Assembly (NCBI GenBank): GCA_029962745.1
Contig: CM057158.1
Span: forward strand, 1,707,166-1,771,165
Direction of reading: 5' to 3'
From: Echinometra lucunter
Lineage: Eukaryota; Echinodermata; Echinoidea; Camarodonta; Echinometridae
Length of the DNA stretch: 64,000 nt
In this document: positions 22,509 through 34,800 of the stretch, piece after piece
Numbering within the stretch: the first letter of the stretch is position 1
Layout: every line of letters starts with the position of its first letter
Program-made: the position numbers and the translations under genes
Notes under the pieces: generated by a model
The model's database searches: none
What the model was told of the DNA's origin: nothing
What the model saw: only the letters and a program-made list of their open reading frames with translations

Positions 22509-23346
22509 CCTTTCTATGTCTAGTTACTTGAAACACGATAAAGAAAAATGATGTATTTTTTTCCTTTTCTGTCTTCACAATTTAAATTTCTCCTTATATC
22601 CCTTTCACGCTTTATATAGCTTAACTGCAGATGCGTGATCACAACAAACATTATCATACAATAAAACCTGCACTTTTAATGTTCCATCGAAACCTGTTCG
22701 CTTTTCCGTCGTATATTCTCTCCGATCTATATTCCGTTTGCTCGTATACAGTGATACTCCTCTTTCATGACGTTTTAACAAGTATTGCAAACAAGTCTTC
22801 ACTGCTTGACGATGTGATATGAGATTAAAGTTTTAGTCAGTCATATCCGGATTAGATGTCCGACCGATCGGCTTATCCCATTGCACCTTGACTTCAATAT
22901 TTCTTTCTGCCGGATTACTTTTTAATCTACAACGTTGTTGTAGAATTTTCATCATTATGAACAAACAAGCACATACTTTTCATTCCTGTACGACAAGTGT
23001 CATTCGATTCTAATGGCATGTCCCGTATTATCAAGCAACACGAACATGGATTAGCTTGTGTAGAAATATGATGCTTAGAAAATAGTAATGTAGACCCTTC
23101 TCTCGTGAATTGGATTAAAATATTAGTGAAAGAATTTCTGAAAGAATGCGGAAATGAAGGGGGAAATGCTGCATGGCAAGGGAAGTGCACCATACATGGT
23201 TCCATGGTTGTGGGATTAACCATTCATCTTCCATGCTTCAGAATTCTACAAAAGAAATAGAATGAATTAATGTAGCGTGAACACTGTCTACATACCCTCG
23301 TACCACTGGCGTAGCTAAGGGGGCCATGGCCCCCTGTTGATCGACG

Positions 23347-23377
<31 letters not shown>

Positions 23378-23380
<3 letters not shown>

Positions 23381-23434
23381 TTGTTTGCAATACTTGTTAA
23401 AACGTCATGAAAGAGGAGTATCACTGTATACGAG

Positions 23435-23436
<2 letters not shown>
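23378..23436 (-). repeat. 53-bp inverted copy of the NCS-A upstream flank
   Basis: This stretch is the exact inverse of about 22740-22793, which lies some 230 bp upstream of the NCS-A start codon. It lies between a poly(A) tract and the (AT)n tract, inside the element at 23300-23760. No terminal repeats or target duplication mark it as an independent insertion. Confidence 0.85.

Positions 23437-23527
<91 letters not shown>
23437..23527. repeat. (AT)n microsatellite
   Basis: About 45 uninterrupted AT units. Likely length-polymorphic and difficult to assemble. Confidence 0.97.
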
Positions 23528-23532
<5 letters not shown>

Positions 23533-24283
23533 ATAAACAAAAATTCATCGAGTCTACTTCACATAACTTACCCTACCCCTAGCCTGCGAAATGAAAGTAA
23601 AACGTAGATATGCCACTTCTCATGTAAGTTACCCCCTGATAATGAATTTTAGTGTGCAGAAAATGCCATATTCATGCACGAATTTTAAAAAATCTCCCTA
23701 TCGTGGGGGGGGGGGGGGGGAGGTATCCCCTCCTCCTGCTCGGTCGCTTCGCTCTCATGTTTTATGAGTTTCCGAATGCCGAAACCCCTAGAAGTGAGGG
23801 ATTACCCATGCACCTCTTAAAACCCACAATGCACCGCCCCCGGAGTCAGTAAGCTCTCTATTACAGTATCTCCACTACACCCATCATTCTCCCTGCCGCT
23901 CATTTTCCACGTCTACACCCCTCCCTCTCCCCCGCACAGTATTTAAATCCCATTTTATTTCTATATTCTTTATAAATTTCATTTTCCTTTTATTTCTGTT
24001 TGATATTCGTCAACCTATTATTGTACCATCCCCGCCCTCTCCCCCCTCTCCCCACACTCTACTGGTATCTTTCTATAACTCTTTCTCTCACTTTCTTATG
24101 AATTCAATTTTCCATTGCTCTCCATCTCTGAGTGTTATTCATTCTTTCTATCATACCACTCCCCCTCTCTCCTTCTCCTCATACTTCCTTGGTATTTCTC
24201 TTTAATTCTATCTGTATTCTTTTTCAATTATATTTTCTATTTTGTCTCTATCTATTATCCATTCTGTCTATTGACTAACTCTA

Positions 24284-24284
24284 C

Positions 24285-24322
<38 letters not shown>

Positions 24323-24323
24323 T

Positions 24324-24401
<78 letters not shown>
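24284..24401. repeat. (CT)n microsatellite
   Basis: About 118 bp of CT with a few CTTT interruptions, embedded in a wider pyrimidine-rich stretch (23880-24440). Confidence 0.95.
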
Positions 24402-24405
<4 letters not shown>

Positions 24406-24458
24406 ACTCTGTATATCCCCTCTCCCTCTCCCTACATTCTTGCTTAATATATCTGGGG

Positions 24459-24625
24459 ATGTTTCATAAAACTGTTCGTAAGTTACGAACGACTTTACGC
24501 ACGACTGGTGATACTTTCTTGTGCTACATGTAAATGAATGAGAATCTGATTTAGCACCCAAGAACATGTTCCAGTCGTACGTAAAGTCGTTCGTAACTTA
24601 CGAACAGCTTTATGAAACACTGTTA
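24459..24625. mobile_element. Foldback with GTTTCATAAA ends
   Basis: Left arm TGTTTCATAAAACTGTTCG, then AAGTTACGAACGACTTTACG; the right arm is its inverse ending in CTTTATGAAACA. The loop carries CTTGTGCTACATG and GAGAATCTGATTTAGC. The same loop sequence recurs in the right half of the element at 61441-61868. Confidence 0.8.
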
Positions 24626-25043
24626 TTTCTTTATGTCGGTGTTCTGTATTATTTTCTCTACCGCATTTATTCAGTTATTACATTCGGTCATCTCTACCAC
24701 CCTCCCCCTCCCCTCCCCCCTCTCTACCAAGATCTCTACTCTTGTTGACCCTATATCTCTGTATGCGTTGTCTCTCCATCCCCCCATACAACTATTTTTT
24801 TAATGTGTGGGGGGAAAAATTATCATCCTTGTTCATACTATGAGATTTAGTTTAAAGAAAAAAAGGGGCAAAACAAATCAAAGGCATTTCATAATCAGGT
24901 TTACAGTCACTTCCCAGCATCTTTATTATTTTCCATCACCCAAATTACATTATTGAAACACAAGTAATAGTATCTGCCCACAATTCAAATACAGCAAGAA
25001 TCGATTATGCTATTCTCAATATGTCAGTTCGTTGATTTCAGTT

Positions 25044-25250
25044 TGCTTGTTATCAAGACTTTTCTTTGGGTACAAAAAGGTGCAAATTTGCACTTTTTCT
25101 AAAAGGGTTCGGGTGCAAAATGCCGCTAATTGCACCTTTAAAGGTGCACAAAGCTTGTATAAGGTGCAAATTTGCACCCTAAAAGGTGCTCCCAGTGTTG
25201 CATTTGAAGGATGCAAGATGGCACCTTTTTTTCTTAGTGTGTATAATGAA
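25044..25250. mobile_element. Hexamer-rich MITE (AGGTGC/GCACCT)
   Basis: About ten AGGTGC or GCACC motifs in both orientations, several as AGGTGCAAATTTGCACC palindromes. The right end is TTTTTTTCTTAGTGTG; the left end is a decayed inverse. It has the same layout as the element at 36130-36382 but a different hexamer. Confidence 0.65.
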
Positions 25251-26136
25251 ACTATCAGCTAATGTGATCACTTGCCCGCTAAAGAAACTGAAAAATTAAC
25301 TTATAAAACAATAATGACAATAAAAAAAGCTCTTATGCTTGAAATCGGAGTGCTTTTAGTAGATCCTTATGATCCTTGTGATTGAGAAGCCCGCTCAACA
25401 TACGCAGCAGGGTTGGCCGGCGAGACGATACAGCCCCAAGCAGTGAATCGGCGAAAGCACAGGCGCATACAGTTTCCAAGCTTAGAATTATTAATAAATG
25501 ACTGACTAGACTATTTAACCTTAACAACGAGACTAGGCGTAAATAGTCAATTCTGACTTAAACTCCAAAAATACAATCAACCAACAACAACAACAACAAC
25601 GCCTTTAGTAATGTAGAGGAACATCGCCTTTTTTCTGGGGCGGGGGCACTCTTTTTTATGGTAAGATTCACGACATGAAATTTCCATATTAATGAATGTT
25701 TGAGCAGTAAAGGTTTATGAGCTCGTTTCTCAATGGAAGGGGGAGGCGTCCCTGCCTACTGCCCAGGTATCAAATAAACATTTTATGGATGTTGCGAGCG
25801 AGCGAAACGAGTGAGGAAAGAAAGACACTTTATCATGTCATTATTGTCAAAACGTTATTTCATCATGAAAATCAGGAAAGATAAACAACTTGTGGCCTCT
25901 TTTACCAGAAAGGGAATTGGTGGTTGTCGATATTAGACATTTTGAATATCCAGGACATGCATGAGAAGAGAAATGGGGCTTAATCACCCCCACCCCATTC
26001 CCCCCCCCTCCCGCATTGCCATTATAAGGATTGTCAGACCAAATGTTCTTGGTCTAATATTTGGTCGATTGTAGGCCCCTACCTACGAGCTACTGGCATG
26101 GGGCAATAATAAGTCACTAACTAGCTCATTTCAAAG

Positions 26137-28000
26137 TTAATTTTGCAACATGGCCATGATTCCAGGATCGTTTGAGGCTGCGTCAAGAAATTCCTTCAGT
26201 GAGAGTCTGTTGTCTCCATCCCTGTCTACATTTCTGAATATCTTGTCGAGTTTACTCTCTGGCGTTGATTCGTCATACGATGTGTCATTCGACATCTCAC
26301 CCACCATCTTATACAATGACTGAAAGAAGAAAGAATAATTGAGAAAAAATAAATTAGATCAAAATTCAACGTTGGAGAATTAATTTGCGCATGTCTCGGA
26401 GCACGTTTGAGCGTGCATCTATGGGGGGGGGGGGGGGATCTGTTCCATGACAAAAAATCAAGAGTGCAAGTTTATATTCACAGGGTGTGGAGGCTGGCGA
26501 ACGACGCGATGGTTCGGCAAAATGTTTACTCGAAACGTGAAAAAATTATAGTTTTGAATAAAAAAAAAACCCACATAATTCATTCAACTTACATTATTGA
26601 TTTTTGCCATTTAAACTTTAGATTTCATTCTTATGAAATTACATGCCACAGAGTTAATAGAATGTCCTGAATTGCTTTTAAAAATTTCATGAAGTTGCAC
26701 ATTTACCTGAAGTATTTCCAGCATCTCAGGTCTTGATATGTATCCATCTTTGTTGATGTCATACATGCTGAAGATCCAGCTTAACTTCTGTTCCACCGAA
26801 CCTCGAGCTAAAACACTCATACCACACATGAACTCTCGGAAGGAGATGCACCCGTCTCCGTTGCTGTCGAAGGTACGATAGACGTGCTCGGTAAACCTCG
26901 AGGCATCACCCGAAGGGAAATATTTGGCGTACACCTTTTTGAAGTCGTTCTTAGTTAGGTAATCCTTTGCGGAGGCTGTTCACGTAATTAATGTGAAATA
27001 GAAAGATGGGGTGAAACACAGACACAAAGAGAAATCTTTAGTAAAGAATAGATTGAGAAGTAGAGACACCCGGGGACAGAGAAAGATAAATTAAGGGGTA
27101 GGGAGATAGAGATAGAGACAGTAGAGACAGAGAGACAGAGAGAGAAGGAGCGAGAGAAAAGGGGGAGGAGGGAGCATGAGAGATTCCTGAAAATGGGTAT
27201 CTGATAATGTTTACAATATTTTTTTATATTTCATTATACTTTTAGATTCGATGTTTAGGTTGAGATTCTTCGTCCATTTTTTTTCTTCAACCTCATTTTC
27301 AAAAAGTTTAATGTTCGTAAAATACACATTATTCAATATCACAATTGGTATTTCAAATTTCATACCTCAGGGTACTTTTGACTTAGTAATGATAAAGATA
27401 ATATCTATTTTGAAAAATCGATTAGAAAACAAGAAAGGTGAATAAAAAGGGTTTTTTTTTTAAAGAAAGAGTCATGTCAAATTTCATACCTCGAAATACT
27501 TGTTCCTAGTAATTATCTGTTTTGACAAATTAGATAGAAACAAGACGTCGAGAAAATAGCGTTGAAAGCATAATTAAGCTTTTCGACATGATACTGCACG
27601 GTTACGAAACATCAGTATACCGCATACTGGTATAATACTAGTACTCTGATGAATGCAAATTAAGTATGTGTGTTTCAACGCTATATTCTCCGATTCTGCA
27701 TGCATGCATTGCCAAACATCTTTTCAGAAATAAGACAATAGATCAAGAAGGGTTCTTTTTCATAGGTGGTAGTGTCATTCATTTCAATCAATGTAAATCA
27801 AATCAAACTTGCAGGACCATGACTGCTGCTACCCTGCAGCATTGGTTTAAAAAAAAGCGTATCATAAAATCATTATTAAACCGATTACCTTTCTTGAAAT
27901 CTGCATACCATTGTTGCAGCTCGTCTTCTGTAAACTCTGTCTGTTTGCGTAAATCAGAGAGAGCTTCTGGTTTCAAGTCATTGCTTGGTTTATTACCCAT
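26137..28000 (-). CDS. Neuronal calcium sensor-like EF-hand protein NCS-B
   Basis: Paralogue of NCS-A with identical exon phases. Exons on the minus strand: 28000-27889, 26975-26707 and 26319-26137 (TAA), 187 residues. The start MGNKPS (Gly2, Ser6) fits N-myristoylation. The frame stays open for 46 codons upstream to a TGA at 28139-28141, but that stretch has no ATG and begins with TTG at 28129, so 28000 is preferred. EF2 (74-85), EF3 (110-121) and EF4 (159-170) have calcium ligands; EF4 has Asn instead of Gly at loop position 6. The CPxG signature that disables EF1 in this family is absent: the stretch reads ASAKDYL (38-44), which also lacks EF ligands. The C-terminus MAMLQN resembles the NCS-A end. 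Confidence 0.9.
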
Positions 28001-30342
28001 GTCTTCTCTTCTTCTTATTCCACCTGTTGCAGTTGTTGCAGGTGGTTCTGTTGGGGATAGAGGCGATTGTTGTGGTTGTGGTTGAGTTGTTGATAGTTGT
28101 GGTACCGCAATGTTCTCTTCGGATGACAATGGTCGTGGTCACGTAACTGAAATGTTGTATGTGCTTCTGTAAGGCAAGTATAAGAAATTATCAATTGACA
28201 ATTTTACAGACATTATATTTTCTTCTTCATTTCTCGGGCGGGGGGGGGGGGGGGGGGATGGGGTGGTGAGGCCCTCAGCCCAGGGTGGCGGCTCACTCGA
28301 CCAATCATAAAGTAGCCCATATAAGTGGTTTCTAAGAGAAAGCATATAAACTTCGAATTCTGTTTTTAAAATCACACACACATACACAAAACCACGCAAA
28401 CACACGAAAACCAAGACACAGTTGTGCAAATATATGCTATATGATAAATAAACATCACAATATAAAACAATGTGATCATTATCCCAGTTTTATCACTCGA
28501 CTGGTTTCCGGGTACGTATCCTGTTCAATATTTTTTCATCAATTTAATATACACGAGTTTGGTTTGTGCTTGGAAAACGAGAATGTTAGTTTTGTTTAAG
28601 CACTTTTTAACCACTTTGGTTAGAAAGTTTGTCCATTCCTCTTTATTGATACCTCATTCGTTATGATTTTTCAGTCATGGAATAACTGTGCAGTACATCA
28701 AAATAAGGGGCAAGGTCAAAAGGGAAAAATTTTAAAATCACTGCTCTTAATGTTATTGGCTTGCAACTTGTGCCTTTTACATAGATGTCGAGGAGGACGG
28801 CTGCAATCTCACAATTCCAGATAATAAGGGTGTTCCTAGGCATTTTTCTTCCTTTTTTGAAGGGGGGGGGGGGAGCTTTGGCTCCTTGATCTGTCTTTGA
28901 CATCACCAGTTCCTTGGAATTTTGTTTTCTTCTTTGATGGTGCTGGGACTTATTCAAACCTTGCTGCAAAAATTCGAGTTGCCCTTTTCAACATTTGCCT
29001 ACCTTTCTTCGGAAAGTTAATGACAGAAAAGTATCAAATCTTGCCTGATGTGTCACCATTGTTCACGAACTTCATTTTCTGATTCTTCACAATTTGGCAT
29101 TCTTGGATGACGCGTTGGGAACATCAGTCCAACAGTCATTTTTTAAAAAAAATCGCACTCTCAATAGAAAGAAAGAAGAATGCTCTGTGAAATGATACTA
29201 GCACTTACCAGTTCATTTTGCAACTTTTTCACTTTTTACCCTGCCCCTGATTCTTATCTACTTCCCATTCCATAACGGCTATCATAACAAATTAAAACAC
29301 TTCCTAATCCTGCTAATGATACTTGTAAACAAAACGATGATTACGGTACGCATGGCAAGAGATCTATAATCGATCATACTTGAGTTTCCAACTATTTGAT
29401 GGGTTTATCATGTCAATCATACCTACTTTAATCACGTGAAAAGAATAGGTAATTGGTGCTATCTTGATTTTTTTTAATATGTCGAAGATTGGAAAGCAAG
29501 AGGTTAATGGAGTTCAAGTCTAAAGAGCAATCGGGGTCTCTATATTCCATCCTAGGGAAGGTATACACCGCCAAGCGAAGCCCTTCTGGACAGGCTTGCC
29601 TCAAATCATGGTGTTACGATACTACATTAATAATGGCCCAATATCAACAAAATAGATTATAATCAAATGATATTTAGTTTTATTTATTTTACTTACAATA
29701 CAATGACAGGAAAAAAAAACCGATATGAATTAAATGTCAAGATTTAAAGTAAACATGGTAAAGACAGAGATAAAGAGTCCACTGACGATAAGAGATCCAT
29801 CACCATTTGATGGTGATGAAAATTTACCCTTTTAAAAATCCACGCTGTTAACATGCAATTCAGTCTGAGAAAGCCACAGCTTATATATAAATCTGATATT
29901 AATCTAGAATAATCTTGAAATATCCTTTTCTTTCTGGATGAAAACAAAATTTAGATTCTTTCCTACTAGGCTGGACTGTATAGCTCTCCAGACTCTGTTC
30001 TGAATAGACCATTGGATTCTGTGTTCCATACAATGTAAAACATGCTGACATCTACACAACAGGAAATGTTGATAACATACCGGAATGTTCCACTTGGCTT
30101 TATACAAAACAAGAATAAATCATGAAGAAACGTGCATTCAGTAATATTGCTACGACCCGGACCCGGACATAACTTATTATATGCATGCGATTATTATACG
30201 AAGATATTTTTCAAGAAGATGCAGAAGGGTAAGTAATATTCTCTATGCCTAACATAAAGGTAAATCAAGGAAAATTTGTATTCAAGTAGCTTCCACGCAT
30301 GCAGCACTACATGCATCTAATTATTTTAACAGCTTTAAACAT

Positions 30343-30712
30343 TGGCGTAAATCCCGGGGGGATATATCCCCCCACACTTTTTGGAGAGGGGGGGGGGGAT
30401 GGTGTGTACAAACATCCCCCCTCATTTTAAGGAAAGATGATATTATTATTAACCAGTTGGTGAAATTTTTCATAAAATTGCAATAAACGACGGTCATAGT
30501 AGAATTTCCATGTGAAACGTTCTTAAAAACAAGAAAGTGGTTATTTTTCGCTTGCTCGCAAAATAAAAGAATTATATGTGTGTGGGGGTCTGCTCGGGTG
30601 AGTAAGGGTGTGCATTTGTATACTTAAGTGTGAGTTCACGCAATAAATTTTGGCCAAAAAGTCGATCATCCCCCCCCCCTCCTCAAAAAGGATTTACGCC
30701 GGTGGCTTTAAA
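30343..30712. mobile_element. Element with GGCGTAAATCC ends
   Basis: Inverted ends TTGGCGTAAATCCCGG and GGATTTACGCCGGTGG, with G-run and C-run blocks inside (GATATATCCCCCC, a GGGGGGGGGGATG run, ATCATCCCCCCCCC). Part of its left third resembles 50735-50850. Confidence 0.7.
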
Positions 30713-33370
30713 CTGTAACAAATTATATACATGAAATGCTAGTAAAACAAGATTTATGGTGATCTAATGTTCTCCTATTAGATGTGTGATGATTAATATA
30801 ATTCCCCGAGCGTTGTTTATAACAACAAAAATAAATGTCTTCTAGGAACTTTCTCTGATCATAAGTACATTAAGAAAACTGGGAATAAATTCCTCCCAGA
30901 AGATTCTTTTGTTATAACCCCCCCCCCCCCACGAGAAAAAGAAAGCTTTACCGTGTCAAAGGTTTCTTCAAGATTTCAACTGTTTTAGATTATTCAGATG
31001 ATTTTTAGATCTGTAGATCAGCAAAAAAGAAAAACAATTTTTATAGCGCAAACCCCCTAAATGTTTGGCTCATCACGCCAACGGTAATATGCATTCCAAA
31101 GAGATAACAATGTATTTACTTCTCTAATCCTGCAGCTTACATTGTTGTTGGTGCCAGTCACCTTTGTACTGTATTATATCTATCAAATGTAAAAAAAATA
31201 TAGAAACAAAAAACATGCAACCAACCCATGCGTGCACTTGTAAAGCACATAGACTATTTGAATAGAATTGTTCCTCCACGGCCTATCGCATAAAGACCCA
31301 TTTACTTGTTAATTGTCGCAGTAATCCCAAAACGCAGCTCCTTGGAAGTTATACTGGGATGTCAATAATGTCATGTGCCAATGGAGGTGATAAGGTGCAG
31401 GATTTGGGTTGGCTCACATTATATACGATAAAAATGAGCATGCATGGGTGCGAGTAAAAACATGCATTGGTCCATTTATAGCATGTGGGACCCAACAGGA
31501 GGCTGCATCATACTGATGATAGGTAGTGTAGCCTCTCTGAACGTAGCATCTAATTATAACTGTATGGTATGCATGGTTAATACAGCGAACCTCTTGTCAA
31601 ACAAGCCTGGATGGATGGCTTTGTGTCATTTGAATTACATCATTATTTATAGTCTTACAGAATACAGTGGGGAAAAAATCATACTATTATGTCTGGCGGT
31701 ACTGCATACCGCGAGCGCCAACGCGAAATACTTCTCACACGCGAGTAAATCGATGAAAAAATCTGTGAAGAATGGTTAACACAAATTAATTGTACTGAAT
31801 GCTTTAAAGGAAATAGGGACCCCAAATCTTTTTCGTACCCCATCAATAAGCCTGCTATTTCATTTTTAAGACAGGACCTGCCATTTCGGGACGTTTGCAT
31901 GCAGATAGTAGGCCTACATTATGAAATGAGTGCACAACGTGGGATAATTTATGTAATTTATTTTGTAAACCATAGCATTTTCCTCTCATCTCTTCATTTT
32001 TGAGAATTTAATCTTTGGGGCTGAGATTCATTTACGCAGCTCACTTTTCTTTTTGTCAAAGTCTCACAACTCCAAATAATATCCTACAAAATTGATTTAT
32101 CATTATCAAATGATCAAATCTCGACTGCCTTTAAAGTTATTTGACATGTGCCTTACAAGCTTTGTTTTTTAACATGTCCAACCGTCATGTTCTCATTAGT
32201 ATTATGCTTTCGGTCAAATAGGTTCATTCTCATGATTATTTTATCATTTAACTATACTCAGATCGATGAAAAGACATCATTGTTATCATATTACAGTCAT
32301 ATTTATATCTGTTATGCATGTATTGACTACTTATGTTTATGATTGAAAATGGAAATTACTTGAACTTGAATTCTAACAAAATAATGATTGTCCCCACCCT
32401 TTCCCTCTCCCCAACGCCATTCCGTTTTTCAGCCCCGCCCGCCCGCCCCCCCTCCCCCTCTCTCTTCTCCTCTTTCCTCTCTCTATCTCCCTCTCCGCCT
32501 CCCCTCTCTTCCTCTCTCTCCCTCTCCCTCCCTCTGTTAAATACCACCAATGCCTTACCTTGTTTATGATACTAGTAGATGATTGCGATGGTGATCGAGC
32601 TTCTCTTAAGCGATACTATCAAATTCCTGTGCAACTGGTTGGTGTTTTCAGATGACAGAGGCCTGTTAGTAGCTGCATGTGGCGTTGATGAAAACTGGGG
32701 TTCCCCCTATACACGTATACCATCCAGCATGTATTACTCGTGAATTTTACAATAAGCGGCGCTTACGCATTCCGAAAGCAGAACAGTTATTCAAGCTGCA
32801 GTCACCATACAGATAGAACAACGATATCACAATGGGCAAGAAATGGGTACCGGAGTTTGGTTTCTATTACTAGTATGCCTGGTTGTATACAGGAACTTGT
32901 TTATGGATAATGAAGTTTGGTCCTTTAATAACAAACTTCTGCCTTCATCAACATGAATCAGAAATGATTCCCAATGATTCCAAATTCAGACATACTACTT
33001 CTTTCCCTGCACTTGGCTACTGGAGGTGGTTTACTGAAGTGTAGCGAATATGTTCGAGAGACCTTGGTGTATTGACAAAAATCTCACATTTCAGCAGCAT
33101 ATCAAAAACATTTGCAAGTCTGCTTCTTTTGTGATTTTTTAATGGAACGGCTCAACTTGCTCACCTCATACAATATCCATCGCACTCATAAATATGGAAT
33201 ATTTGTATGTTATTATTTTATGAGCGCTCTTCATCATTCACCATGATTGTTCATTACAGCGAAGAATATGATTGAAGCCAGGATGGGAGTGTCAGCATTG
33301 GGGCATATGTCTTACGAATAGAATGGCAAAATGAGGAGAAACAGAAAGATAAATAGAATGAGAGGGATAG

Positions 33371-33418
33371 ATAAATAGAGAGAGAGAGAATAGAAGATAG
33401 AGAGGGGATAGAGAAGAG

Positions 33419-33497
<79 letters not shown>
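33371..33497. repeat. (GA)n microsatellite
   Basis: About 75 bp of pure GA (33421-33496) preceded by 50 bp of degenerate GA-rich sequence. Confidence 0.95.
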
Positions 33498-33503
<6 letters not shown>

Positions 33504-34511
33504 TGAACAAACAAATTTTCAAACCCACGCTACGCCTCCTTGTGGAAGCCAGGGTAAAGTACGTCGATTGCAACACAATGTAACACGTGGGTTTCACCAT
33601 AGTATATAGATTTCAAAACACCACCTAATTATTTCAGATCCATGACATTTTCATTGGTAGTGATTAGATTAGGAATGGTTGGAGGTGACACTGGGGATAG
33701 GAGTATATTCTTCTTTAAATCTGCCACCTCCCTTATGAATGGCATTGAGCCCCCCTCTCCCCCCCCCCCCTCTCCCCCCCCCCCCCCCTTCATGCAATAA
33801 GAAAGAAAACGGTCTCCGAACAAGACTCCGTGTGCGACCATTGCTCACTCGACCATTTTCCATTGTTAAAATGTGTGAAAATAAACTGTGCATAGAATAT
33901 TATTCATAATTGCAGCTGCATGCACCTGATTGTCCATGAGTAGTAATACCTATAGATCGAGTTACAATGCACCATAGAATACTGCCAGCCTTCAATCTAT
34001 ATTGACATTAATGCTCTAAATAATTATGATTTTGAAGTATAATAGTACATTTGAATGTAACGGTCTACATAATACAAATCAAAAAGGTTAAAATTCATTT
34101 TAGAGAAATGGTTTTTATAAAACAGAAAGTTGTGATAGAGAAAAAAAGCAACCACAGGAACACGATTTCCAATGGCACATGTATGATGATGATATACACT
34201 GATATAAGGTGAAATTTGTGATTAAGCAATAATCACTAACAGGTAGATATACAATTCTGTATCAAAATGTCAGACCTGATGACATGAAATGGATGTCCTG
34301 TCGACAATTGCTCCTCGGCGAATTTTGAACTCTGGTTAGCCGAATCAGGGAAATGAGAAAACCGTAATATGCTCAAGACATTACAAGACCCTACAATATT
34401 ACTAAGCACTATTGACGTAATGGAAGCAGTATACGCTCAGGAGTGCATTATTGAATTCAATGTGGAGACTTTTTAAAATACAATAAACACTACTTACTAG
34501 TACATAGGTAT

Positions 34512-34800
34512 AGTAGAGGTGTCGTGGTGTAGTGGTTTATTCACTGGACTCTCAGTCGAAGGGTTAAAGGTTCGAATCCCAGCCCGACGCTAACGTCTTT
34601 TGGCAAGACACTCTCACCAGGTGTGAATTGGGTTACCCGGTAGGATGCGCAGGTTAGTGTGATTGGATTAGCATGTGCACGTCCGTAAAATGGGCGACAC
34701 TGGTTGGAATACTCCCCATATTGGAGAATGTGCACAGTATAGTGTGTGGAATTGTATATTTGAATCCAGTAACCGGGGTAATAATAATGATACTGCAAGC
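34512..34800 (+). mobile_element. tRNA-derived SINE
   Basis: The head resembles a tRNA: an A-box-like TGGTGTAGTGGTT (about 34525) and B box GGTTCGAATCCC (34569-34580). The body has the TTTTGGCAAGACACTCTC block followed by TGGGTTACCCGGTAGGATG, and the 3' end is an AATAATAATGATA tail. The head lacks a foldable acceptor stem, so it is not an intact tRNA gene. Confidence 0.8.

Larger units (their letters stand above)
23300..23760. mobile_element. Element with CACTGGCGTAGC ends, copy 2, rearranged
   Basis: Begins CACTGGCGTAGCTAAGGGGG, runs through poly(A) (23350-23377), then an unrelated 53-bp segment, then (AT)n (23437-23527), and continues as the inverse of copy 1 (ACCCTACCCCTA, GAAATGAAAGTAAAACG, TGCCACTTCTCAT). 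The right end around the G-run at 23705 is incomplete. Confidence 0.7.
22509..26136. other. Spacer between the NCS paralogues
   Basis: Contains the NCS-A promoter region, two transposon-like elements, long (AT)n and (CT)n tracts, a foldback and a hexamer-rich MITE, listed separately. The GAGCGAGCGAAACGAG motif near 25796 is the kind seen inside other repeats here. No coding exon was recognised. Confidence 0.55.

Noticed and set aside
28001..28129. 43-residue N-terminal extension of NCS-B
   Set aside because: The supposed first codon at 28129 is TTG, not ATG. The ATG at 28000 gives the family's MGNKxS myristoylation start and matches NCS-A.
31444..31779. 111-codon open frame
   Set aside because: No recognisable domain and no conserved neighbours; may include repeat-derived sequence but no family could be named.
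34515..34590. Possible tRNA gene (also 57866-57930 and 61925-61990 on the minus strand)
   Set aside because: Box-like sequences are present but acceptor and anticodon stems do not fold properly, and each is followed by a SINE body.
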